From JADFXI01 sp963784135 (GTDB lineage: Bacteria; Nitrospirota; Thermodesulfovibrionia; Thermodesulfovibrionales; Dissulfurispiraceae), in the NCBI GenBank assembly GCA_963784135.1, contig CAWAQG010000008.1:248001-312000 (forward strand): a stretch of 64,000 nucleotides of DNA, read 5' to 3'. The notes under the pieces were generated by a model that was not told the origin of the DNA, ran no database searches, and saw only the letters and a program-made list of their open reading frames with translations. Positions 26,162 to 33,934 of the stretch are shown here, in pieces; positions within the stretch are counted from its first letter, which is position 1; each line of letters begins with the position of its first letter. A program made the translations under genes and the position numbers.

Positions 26162-27019
26162 TTAAAAATCTTTTAACAAATCGAGCACCTTGACCGGGTT
26201 GACAGACCCGAAGGTGTCTTTGTCCACCACTACAACCGGCGCAAGACCGCAGGCGCCAAGGCACCGCACCGTCTCAAGAGAGAATTTCTTGTCAGTGGTA
26301 ATGCCGCCCACTGCGATCTTGAGTCCTTCGCTCATCTTTTTTACTATTTCTTCCGCTCCCTTGACATAGCAGGCTGTGCCGAGGCAAACCCTTATATTGT
26401 GCTTGCCCTTCGGTTTCATTGTAAAGAAAGAATAAAACGATACCACCCCATGCACTTCGCTGACCGGCACCTTGAGGCCGCGTGCCACATGCCGCTGCAC
26501 GACGGGTGGGAGATAGCCTATAAGTTCCTGCGCATTCTGCAGCACCGGAATCAGACTGCCGGGTTTGTTTTTATATTTCAGGATTATATCGTCCAGCTTT
26601 TTTGCGGCTTCCGCGTTATAATCCTCATCCTTGCTTTCAGGGGCCGCGCCCTTTTTCTTAAATTCCACCCCCTTGTTGGCAACTTCCAGAAGCAGGGCAG
26701 GGGAAAACGGTTTGGGCAGGTAATCAATAATTCTCAAATCCAGAGACTCTTTAATGCTGTCCTGCGACGGGTAGCCTGTTATTACCACTATATTAATATC
26801 GGGGTCCTTGGTCCGCACCTGTTTCATAAATTCCAGGCCGTCCATCTCAGGCATCTTCAGATCGGTAATGATAAGGTCATAGCTGTTGTTATCCAGCAGC
26901 CCGAAGGCTTCTTTTGCCGAATTTGCGGTGTTGACCCCATAGTCTTCCGGAATGAGTATCCTCTCACAACTCCTGAGTACAATTTGTTCATCGTCAACTA
27001 CAAGGACATTGCCCTTCAT
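26162..27019 (-). CDS. receiver domain fused to NuoE/HndA [2Fe-2S] subunit
   Basis: A 285-aa fusion. Residues 1-120 are a full receiver domain with D9-D10, phosphoacceptor D53 (LIITDLKMPEMDG), Thr in VVITGYP and Lys in YLPKPFSP. After a linker, residues about 138-285 are a complete NuoE/HndA: YNAEAAKKLDDIILKY, the helical segment ending VHGVVSFYSFF, and the thioredoxin-like [2Fe-2S] site RVCLGTACYVKG...VRCLGACGLAPVV. NuoE normally passes electrons within the NADH-oxidising module, so here that subunit carries a phosphorylation switch. There is no frameshift or stop at the junction. The upstream gene ends 12 bases before the ATG. Confidence 0.9.
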   Translation of the reverse strand: MKGNVLVVDDEQIVLRSCERILIPEDYGVNTANSAKEAFGLLDNNSYDLIITDLKMPEMDGLEFMKQVRTKDPDINIVVITGYPSQDSIKESLDLRIIDYLPKPFSPALLLEVANKGVEFKKKGAAPESKDEDYNAEAAKKLDDIILKYKNKPGSLIPVLQNAQELIGYLPPVVQRHVARGLKVPVSEVHGVVSFYSFFTMKPKGKHNIRVCLGTACYVKGAEEIVKKMSEGLKIAVGGITTDKKFSLETVRCLGACGLAPVVVVDKDTFGSVNPVKVLDLLKDF

Positions 27020-27031
27020 ACTAACTCCTCC

Positions 27032-27421
27032 TTATACCTTTATTGGATTAATTCTGGCAAGCCATATAAACCAGCCATCGCACAGGTGGTCTTTCATCAA
27101 AGCGCATACGGCATCGTTGGCATGACCGTTTATCTCTTTTACAACGCCGCTCATCGGCGCCTTTATTTCATGTATGTTCCCGTCGCCCGAAAGCAGCTTG
27201 GCAAAGGGCTCGCCGCTTGCAACGGCCTTCATTCCACCGGCTATATCCACATAGAGCATTTGTCCGCTGACAAGATAGTGCCGCACATCGACGCCGAGTT
27301 CCCAGGCGCCATCCTTAACCGGCCGTGCCCACGTTCCGTCTTTGTAATAAATGGTCAGGTCGTCCATAGCAGAGGAAGGGACAATATATTCTTTGAACTG
27401 GTCGATATACGCCTTTTTCAC
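27032..27421 (-). CDS. GcvH-like lipoyl-domain protein without the lipoyl lysine
   Basis: A 129-aa protein with the GcvH fold pattern: WARPVKDGAWELGVDVRHYLVSGQMLYVDI, then the hairpin ending IKAPMSGVVKEING and a C-terminal DGWFIWLARI. In GcvH the lipoylated Lys lies seven residues before the AP of the AP(V/M)SG motif; here that residue is Gly in SGDGNIHEI, so lipoylation at the usual site is not expected. The GTG start overlaps the stop of the upstream receiver gene by one base. No glycine-cleavage gene is nearby. A structural or adaptor role in the redox operon is inferred. Confidence 0.75.
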   Translation of the reverse strand: MKKAYIDQFKEYIVPSSAMDDLTIYYKDGTWARPVKDGAWELGVDVRHYLVSGQMLYVDIAGGMKAVASGEPFAKLLSGDGNIHEIKAPMSGVVKEINGHANDAVCALMKDHLCDGWFIWLARINPIKV

Positions 27422-27795
27422 TATCCAGCCTCTTTGTCGAAAACTCTTTTTGCGACATTAATCATGAAGTCAGGGGTAAACGGCTTCTCGAGATATTCAA
27501 ATGCGCCGAGCCGTATCGCCTCCTTTGCATCCTCAAGCGAAGGATAGCCGGTCACTACAACAACGTCTGTCCTGGGTTGAACTGTCTTGGTCTCCTGCAC
27601 AACCGTGAGCCCGTATACATCCGGAAGCCTTATATCGGTTATCACAAGGTCAAATTCCTCTTTGGCAACTTTCTCGATTGCGCTCCCCCCGTCTTCGACG
27701 GTAAAGACTGCAAACCCTTCTCCTCCCAATATCCTTTTACAGCTAAGGCCGATTACAGGGTCATCATCTACAACCAATATCCGTTGTTTATCCAT
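27421..27795 (-). CDS. single-domain response regulator, first gene of the NuoEFG-like operon
   Basis: A 124-aa receiver with D10-D11-D12, phosphoacceptor D54 (LVITDIRLPD), VVVTGYPS and Lys in YLEKPFTP. It closely resembles the receiver half of the REC-NuoE fusion two genes downstream (both contain VVVTGYPS-like and KPF(T/S)P blocks), suggesting duplication. The ATG is preceded by AAGGGGGG. The sigma-54-type promoter is about 45 bases upstream. No cognate kinase is adjacent. Confidence 0.9.
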   Translation of the reverse strand: MDKQRILVVDDDPVIGLSCKRILGGEGFAVFTVEDGGSAIEKVAKEEFDLVITDIRLPDVYGLTVVQETKTVQPRTDVVVVTGYPSLEDAKEAIRLGAFEYLEKPFTPDFMINVAKRVFDKEAG

Positions 27796-27838
27796 ATTTC
27801 CCCCCTTACAAGGTTATCGTTTCACAATAACCTGATGA

Positions 27839-27854
27839 AGCAATATCGATGCCA
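27839..27854 (-). promoter_or_regulatory. sigma-54 (RpoN) -24/-12 promoter of the redox operon
   Basis: On the minus strand TGGCAT-CGATA-TTGCT matches the RpoN consensus (TGGCACG-N4-TTGCW) at all but two positions, with the invariant GG and GC ten bases apart. It ends 44 bases before the first ATG. It implies control by an AAA+ enhancer-binding protein, which is not in this window. Confidence 0.75.
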
Positions 27855-27855
27855 C

Positions 27856-28761
27856 GACATAAAAAAACATTTATCAGTAGTTTAACTTTTTTCATAGGAA
27901 ATAATGTATATTTTTTATATACTTTTTTTCCGTCTCGTGGACTTCCCCGGCACAAGTCTGAAAAACCCTTGCTCACAGTAATAATGGCAGGTGTATAGTT
28001 ATTTATACAGTCACATAAAATAAGAGTAAATACAGTATGCCTCGAAAATGCCGAGAATCCCTATTTGTTTTTTCTGTCATTCCGGCTTGTCCGGAATCTT
28101 TCAGAGCAAGTCGAAGGACCATTCCGGACAAGTCGGAATGACAAAATTACAACCCCACAACCATTACGCACTGCCTAATCCCTCTGCCACTTGCTACTTG
28201 CTGCCGGATTTTGTTAATATTTTCGATGTGTTCAGCTACCGGGAAATGTCGTCTTCTTCATGCCGTTATTCTGTCTTACTTTTTGCTCTTCACGGTCTCC
28301 ACGCTTTCATATCACCAATATATGACCAACTGAACAAAGACATTGACGAACATGCGGAAGCTGATATAAGAATCCCCCGTCTGTTCCTTCTGGAACTTAT
28401 CGGCTCAAAAATTACACACCACTCCATGCCGGGAGTCCTCAGTCTGGTTTACGGTTTATTTTCTTGAAAAAACGGGCTGTCCTGCCGACGGAAAATCTCA
28501 TCAGGAAAACACCAGGCACAGGACCATGGGCTGATTCCTTATAGCATCGCGTTGACTGAAGTTTCTGCCTGTGCCCCGCAGGTCCGGCGATATCAGGACC
28601 TTGCCGTATATGCTGCTTCTTCCTTTCCATTCGGGCATCTCGCCGCCCTATGCATGCGAATTTTTCAAAGCCGGCTGCCTCTCAAGCGCTGCTTAAAGAT
28701 ATTGCATAGAATCATAATATTTGTTAAATTATAACAACTAATATTATCAAGGAGGAGAAAA
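27856..28761. other. long region without a convincing gene upstream of the redox operon and pal
   Basis: Near 27905-27922 and 27991-28009 there are AT-rich dyads (GTATAT...ATATAC and TGTATA...TATACA) that could be enhancer or operator sites for the sigma-54 promoter. A family A repeat is at 28076-28142. A plus-strand frame at about 28230-28467 (HAEADIRIPRLFLLELIG) looks protein-like but has no clear start, no Shine-Dalgarno and no family I recognise; it may be a remnant. I see nothing definite from 28470 to 28730. Confidence 0.4.
28076..28142. repeat. palindromic repeat, family A, copy 1
   Basis: Starts GTCATTCCGGCTTGTCCGG and ends with its near-complement GGACAAGTCGGAATGAC. Copies with the same ends are at 35109-35166 and 61018-61082. 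Confidence 0.85.
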
Positions 28762-29306
28762 ATGAAACGTTTATTTATTGCAGTCTTAATTATTCTTGGC
28801 ATAATAACTATAGTAGGGTGTGCCCAAAGCAGGTCACTCAGGCGCCTGAACAACCCCAGGCTGCGCAGCCGACTGCTCCGAAAGCTAAGCCCCGAAAGAG
28901 ACCGTGGCTGAGGCGCCTGTGCTACCGCTCAACAGGCTGAAGCAAGGCAGGCTGAAACAGAATGGGGACAAAGGTCGAAGACATACATTTTGATTTCGAC
29001 AAATCGGACATCAAAGACGATGCCAAGCCGATACTGAAAAATTTGTAGGGAATGCTCTCGCCAAACCCAAAAACAAAAGTTGTAGTTGAAGGGAACTGCG
29101 ATGAAAGGGGCACCAGCGAATACAACCTGGCGCTTGGTGACAGGCGCGCAAATGCGGCAAAATCTTACCTGGTTTCGCTCGGCATTCCATCCAGGAGGAT
29201 AAAGACAATAAGCTATGGAAAAGAGAAGCCGCTCTGCACTGAGAGCACCGAGGAGTGCTGGTCAAAAAACAGAAGGGACCATTTTGTTCTGACTGAAGCG
29301 AAATAA
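28762..29306 (+). CDS. pal: peptidoglycan-associated lipoprotein Pal, frameshifted
   Basis: An outer-membrane lipoprotein of the Tol-Pal system. The signal peptide MKRLFIAVLIILGIITIVGC ends in a lipobox. The Ala/Pro/Gln-rich linker (28820-28970) is spread over several frames. The OmpA-like domain then reads VEDIHFDFDKSDIKDDAKPILKNL, a TAG at 29046-29048, and GMLSPNPKTKVVVEG...CDERGTSEYNLALGDRRANAAKSYLVSLGI to the end. Several indels plus one nonsense codon make this the most damaged gene in the window. Real decay is possible, but Pal is usually important for envelope integrity and the OmpA core is conserved. It has a strong AAGGAGGAG start site. Confidence 0.82.
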
Positions 29307-29313
29307 TGTTTTT

Positions 29314-29434
29314 AACCACAGAGTTCACAGAGGAGAGGACAAGGGCATTGAATGAAAACTGAGAATTCTTAAAAAAAATCAAAAATTCCGTGACGGACTC
29401 ATTTCCCCAAAACTCTGTGCCCTCTGTGGTTTAT
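29314..29434. repeat. palindromic repeat, family D (AACCACAGAG)
   Basis: AACCACAGAGTTCACAGAG near 29314 is the near-complement of CTCTGTGCCCTCTGTGGTT ending near 29432. The arms lie about 80 bases apart between pal and cpoB. The right arm runs into the cpoB open frame. Confidence 0.75.
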
Positions 29435-30302
29435 TCTTTCTATTTGCTTTGCTTATTTCAGGCTGTGCAAGCACAGGCGATGTGGAATCCTTCAAGCAGA
29501 ATGTCGACATTGAAAGACTTAATGACCGAAAGGAAATAGTCGAGTTAAAAACCTCGGTGGACAACCTGTCACAAAGATATTTCCTTGCTGAAAGAGCAGA
29601 GCGTCGGCGCCTTAAAGGAGGGCCAGTCTTCTCTGCTCTCGCAGGTCGGCGATCTGTCAAAAGAAATTCAGGTACTTGAAGGCCGTTTCGACGAGAACAA
29701 ATATTCCATTGACAAGACAATAAAAGACCTGCTTGCTGAAAAAGATCTGCAGCAGGCGCGGATCGCCGCCCTTGAAAACGAGGTAAAGGAACTCAAGGCA
29801 AAAGGCGTTCAGCAGACGCCGCCGCCTGCAGCGGCTTCCAGCTCCTGAAGGCGCTGCAGCGCCTGCGGAGGAGCAGAAGAAGGCGTCGACGACTGATTAT
29901 ACTATCGCCCAGAAGCTCTACGATGATGCGCAAATAGATTTCAAGGGAAAACACTATGATGAGGCAAAGCAAAAATTTGAAAAGTTCACTACCGACTTCC
30001 CCAGGCACACCCTGGCTCCAAACGCCTACTTCTGGATAGGAGAAACCTATTACGCTGAGAAAAAATATGAGGATGCTATTCTTGCCTATGAGAACTTCCT
30101 GAAAAAATATCCCTCTCACGATAAGGCAAGAGTGGCCATGCTCAAGCAGGCGTATTCCTTTATAGAGATCGGTGATAAGAAGACCGGCAAGGTGATACTG
30201 GAACGGATCATTGAAAAGTATCCCCAGTCAGCCGAGGCCGAACTCGCCGAGAAGAAGATCGCAGAAATCCTCCACAGCGGCAAAACAAGAAGAAAAGTAT
30301 AA
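29362..30302 (+). CDS. cpoB: Tol-Pal system protein YbgF/CpoB, frameshifted
   Basis: A periplasmic coordinator of outer-membrane constriction and peptidoglycan synthesis. Three frames join to give: a lipobox-like LLISGC start, a coiled coil (VESFKQNVDIERLNDRKEI... then LLKEQSVGALKEGQSSLLSQVGDLS), a Pro/Ala linker, and C-terminal TPR repeats (DYTIAQKLYDDAQIDFKGKHYDEA, PNAYFWIGETYYAEKKYEDA) to TAA 30302. Shifts lie near 29570 and 29840. No ATG is in frame: the open frame runs back to a stop at 29353, and the signal-peptide codons overlap repeat D. A lost base in the A8 tract near 29375 may hide an ATG start at 29352. Confidence 0.8.
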
Positions 30303-30322
30303 GCGGCTCCGGGGCATATTCC

Positions 30323-31309
30323 ATGCGTCCAATCCAGGACAAGTACAACAGGATAATCGATTATATGCGCATATCCGTTACTGACCGTTGCAATCTGCGC
30401 TGCATATATTGTATGCCCTCAGAAGGCGTAAAACCCGTGGCGCATAAAGACATTCTTAGTTACGAAGAAATTTTGCGGGTTGTCACTATCGCCGCAAAAC
30501 TGGGTGTAAACAAAATCCGCATCACCGGCGGCGAACCTCTCATCAGGGAAAATCTTTCTTTCCTGATTGCTCCATACACAATATAGAAGGCATCGAAGAT
30601 ATCAGTCTTACTACAAACGGCGTATTGCTGCATAAAGCAGGTCCGCGAGCTTGCGGCTGCAGGGCTAAACAGGGTCAATGTAAGCCTCGACTCCCTCAAT
30701 CCGGCCAAATACAGGGAAATAACCAGGGGTGGAGACATCAACAATGTTTTTGAAGGTATATCCGAAGCTCAGCAGGCTGGATTATCTCCTGTAAAACTCA
30801 ATATGGTCCCCATCAGGGGGTTCAACGATGACGAGATAGAGGCCTTCGCAGAGTTGACCATGAAAACACCTTTCCATGTGCGCTTTATAGAGTTTATGCC
30901 CATGGGAGCGAGTGCGCTATGGAGCGAGGAGAAATATATTTCGAGCGCGGAAATCAAGGGACGCGTCTCGTCTATTGCGCCGCTCCATCCTGTGAAACTG
31001 CGGAGAGCCGGCCCTGCCAGGTATTACCGGTTTGAGCATGCGCCGGGCGTGATAGGTTTTATAAGCCCGATCACGCATCATTTCTGCCGTTCCTGCAATC
31101 GTCTCAGGCTGACATCAGAGGGAAAGCTCAGGCCATGCCTGTTTTCGGAGACGGAAATTGATCTCAAATCAGCCATGCGGTCCGGGGCCGGTGATGACGA
31201 AATCGAAAGGCTCATAAGGCTTTCCGTCGAAATCAAACCGAAAGGCCACGCCATTAATCATGAAAAAAGTTTTGTTCATCTGAAGCCGATGTCAAGAATA
31301 GGGGGATGA
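30323..31309 (+). CDS. moaA: GTP 3',8-cyclase (molybdenum cofactor synthesis), frameshifted
   Basis: A radical SAM enzyme converting GTP to 3',8-cyclo-GTP. The N-terminal cluster is CNLRCIYC in ISVTDRCNLRCIYCMPSEG, with ITGGEPL following. The C-terminal second cluster is CRSCNRLRLTSEGKLRPC, and the protein ends SRIGG, the essential double Gly. The frame is lost near 30565 and again near 30640; the pieces SIHNIEGIEDISLTTNGVLL and VRELAAAGLNRVNVSLDSLN complete the barrel. It serves Mo enzymes, consistent with fdhD in the window. Confidence 0.9.
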
Positions 31310-31328
31310 CAATTTCAATTTGAGATTT

Positions 31329-32638
31329 TCAGAGTCTCCAGTATCTGCTGAAGCCTGCCGCACTGGCTGCGTTTGCATCGAAACTGCCTTTTACATCAAT
31401 TAGAACAGGGTTTGTATTGCAAATCGACCTGAGATATTCCATGGAGAATTCACCGAATTTCTTATGCTTTACGGCAGCAATAATGCCCGCATAGGGACAA
31501 TAATCCTTCGGGGCTTCAATAAGGTCAATACTGTACTCTGCCTTTACCTCGTCCTTGTCAGCCTCGGGGTCAAATATGAACGGCTGCACTCCGTATTCCT
31601 TAAGTTCATTATAGATGTCGATCACCCTTGTATTTCGCACATCTTTTACATTCTCCTTAAAGGTGACCCCCATTATCAAAACCCTGCTGCCTTTCACCGT
31701 GGTCCCGCTTTTTATAAGCTCCTTTACGGTCTGCTCGGTAATATATTTCCCCATATAATCGTTGATCCTTCTTCCTGCAAGGATCACTTCGGGATGGTAG
31801 CCGACCTCCTGGGCCTTGAATGTAAGGTAATAGGGGTCGACACTGATACAGTGGCCGCCCACAAGCCCAGGCTGAAAAGGCAGGAAGTTCCATTTTGTTG
31901 CAGCAGCCTCAAGCACTTTTCCGGTATCTATGCCAAGGAGATGGAAAATAATCGAAAGTTCGTTGACCAGAGCTATATTCAGGTCACGCTGGATGTTCTC
32001 TATAACTTTGGCAGCCTCGGCAGTACGTATGTCGGGCGCGCGGTGTACCCCTGCCTTCACCACACTTCCATATATGCCTGCAAGGAGCTCGGTGGTCTCA
32101 CTGTCCTGGCCGGCAACCACTTTAACTATGGTTTCCAGGTTGTGCCGCTTGTCACCGGGGTTTATCCTCTCAGGAGAATAGCCGAGTTTAAAACCGCTGC
32201 CTGCCTTCAGTCCTGAATGCTGCTCAAGAATAGGCCCGCATATCTCCTCGGTTACCCCAGGATAAACTGTCGATTCATAAACAACAACGGACCCCCTGGA
32301 AAGATGCCTTCCCACTGTTGCGGACGCTGATTTGAGCGGCCCAAATCAGGCATCTTGTGTGAATTTACCGGGGTGGGGACTGCAACAATAATAACGGATG
32401 CTTCCCTTAGACTTTCGGGCTGCGCGGTAAATTCGATTGATGCTGCAAGAATGTCTTCAGCAGAGATTGCCTCTGTCCGGTCATGACCGGACAGCAAGTC
32501 CCTTATCCGCATATCATTTACGTCAAAACCGATTACCCCTTTAAAGGCCTTGCCCAGGCCGACACAAAGGGGAAGGCCGACATATCCCATGCCGACGACC
32601 GCTATTTTCCTGCTGCCCGAAACAAACTCCTCTAACAT
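31329..32638 (-). CDS. UDP-N-acetylhexosamine 6-dehydrogenase (TviB/WecC-type), frameshifted
   Basis: An NAD-dependent nucleotide-sugar dehydrogenase making an acidic N-acetylsugar precursor for O-antigen or capsule. It has an N-terminal Rossmann domain KIAVVGMGYVGLPLCVGLG, the YESTVYPGVTE segment, the catalytic-loop region LVGGHCISVDPYYLTFKAQ with the active Cys, and a C-terminal UDP-binding domain (VLIMGVTFKENVKDVRNT). One base is missing near 32335 between MPDLG and PLKSASATVG. The start ATG 32638 has GGAGGG. It faces away from the glycosyltransferase cluster and bounds it on the left. Confidence 0.88.
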
Positions 32639-32741
32639 CCACCCTCCGTCACGGTAGAGTTTTTTAAATTCTAAAAAACAAACTAATCTTAATGATATAA
32701 TAAAGGAGCAATAAAATAACACTCAATACCAGAGGAATACA

Positions 32742-33761
32742 ATAAAAATACTGTTTATTCGCCGTGACAATATCGGTGATCTTATCTGCACGACGCCGGC
32801 AATCCATTCGGTGAGAGAAAAATATCCTGATGCCAAAATCGGCATATTAGTAAATTCTTACAATGCCGATGTAATTGAGCATAATCCTGATATAGATGAA
32901 ATATATATATATGAAAAAGCGAAACACACGCCGGACAAGAACAAATTATCTGTTTGGTGGGACAATTTTAAAGTATTCCATCGGATAAGAAAAGAAAGAT
33001 ATGACGTGGCGATAGCTTGTGGTTCATATTCGCCGACTCTGGCAAAATATGCTTTTTTTTCCGGCGCAAAACTTAGGATAGGATATAGCAAAAAAAAGAC
33101 GCTGAATCTTTTTTATAATAAACCTATGGGCCCTTTGGCCTCTCCCGGGCATGAAGTAATAAGAGTATGTAATCTCCTGGGTCCACTGGGAATACATGAC
33201 GGGCCCGGAAAATTAATTTTGGTCCCCGACAATGCGGAATTGAAAAGGTTTGAACTATACAAAAAAAATGCACTAAAAGATCCCTCCAAACCTCTCCTCG
33301 CAATAGCTATCAGTGCCAGAATCAAGGCAAATAAATGGTCCACGGAGAAGTTTATAGAACTTATTGAGAAGATACTTCTTCCGGAAACTGCAAGTGTATT
33401 GCTTTTATGGTCGCCGGGTTCTGAAAACAATCCGACCTTTCCAGGAGATAATGAATCCGCAGAACTCATCAGCAGGAATTTTGAAGGACGCATTATTGCA
33501 TATCCGACTCCTTCATTAAAGTCATTAATTGCCGCAATAGCGGGTTCCGACATTGTAATTACCCTGGATACCGGGTCACTGCATATGGCTGCTGCACTGG
33601 GCAAGGTAACGGTGGCCATGATGACAAAGGGCAAGGCATTAACATGGTATCCGTGGAAAACCAGGAATACAGTTATTACTGCTGAAAATGCAGTGGATGA
33701 AATTCAGGCAGACAGCGTAATGCAGGCACTCGATGACTGCATTAAAGATTTTCATGGATGA
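32742..33761 (+). CDS. glycosyltransferase family 9 (heptosyltransferase-like), apparent ATA start
   Basis: A GT9 enzyme of LPS core synthesis using ADP-heptose or a similar donor. The N-terminus ILFIRRDNIGDLICTTPAI and the C-terminal donor site ITLDTGSLHMAAALGK are diagnostic. The conserved beginning lies upstream of any ATG, GTG or TTG: the frame contains only ATA 32742 where homologues have the initiating Met of M-K-I-L. AGAGGA lies five bases before it. A downstream GTG at 32811 would remove the first Rossmann strand. Either a rare ATA start or a base error is implied. Confidence 0.8.
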   Translation: MKILFIRRDNIGDLICTTPAIHSVREKYPDAKIGILVNSYNADVIEHNPDIDEIYIYEKAKHTPDKNKLSVWWDNFKVFHRIRKERYDVAIACGSYSPTLAKYAFFSGAKLRIGYSKKKTLNLFYNKPMGPLASPGHEVIRVCNLLGPLGIHDGPGKLILVPDNAELKRFELYKKNALKDPSKPLLAIAISARIKANKWSTEKFIELIEKILLPETASVLLLWSPGSENNPTFPGDNESAELISRNFEGRIIAYPTPSLKSLIAAIAGSDIVITLDTGSLHMAAALGKVTVAMMTKGKALTWYPWKTRNTVITAENAVDEIQADSVMQALDDCIKDFHG

Positions 33762-33785
33762 TAGAATCATAAAAAGTCTATAGAA

Positions 33786-33888
33786 CGTCATTGCAGCGTA
33801 GGCGGGAATCCATGGAGCTTGCAACTATCAAAAAAAGAGTGTTCCACGTTCTTCACCAACAGTAGGTGCTCTTAAGCACGGGAATGAC
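33786..33888. repeat. degenerate palindromic repeat (CGTCATTGCAGCGTAGGCGGGAATCC type)
   Basis: Begins CGTCATTGCAGCGTAGGCGGG and ends GCACGGGAATGAC, a relative of the common GTCATTCCCGC...GCGGGAATGAC elements and of family A. It lies between two glycosyltransferase genes. Confidence 0.6.
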
Positions 33889-33934
33889 AAACAGGTGTTT
33901 ATTCAGGCTTTTTGAGGAACAGCATAATTGAGCC

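Noticed and set aside
26399..27547. Open frame of 382 codons on the plus strand opposite the REC-NuoE, GcvH-like and receiver genes
   Set aside because: It crosses three real genes on the other strand and its translation is low-complexity without family features.
28048..28467. Possible 139-codon gene upstream of pal
   Set aside because: Its first third translates a family A repeat and there is no ribosome-binding site. The later part (HAEADIRIPRLFLLELIG) may be a remnant but is not enough for a gene call.
31464..32216. Open frame of 250 codons opposite the nucleotide-sugar dehydrogenase
   Set aside because: Antisense shadow with no Shine-Dalgarno or homologous motif.
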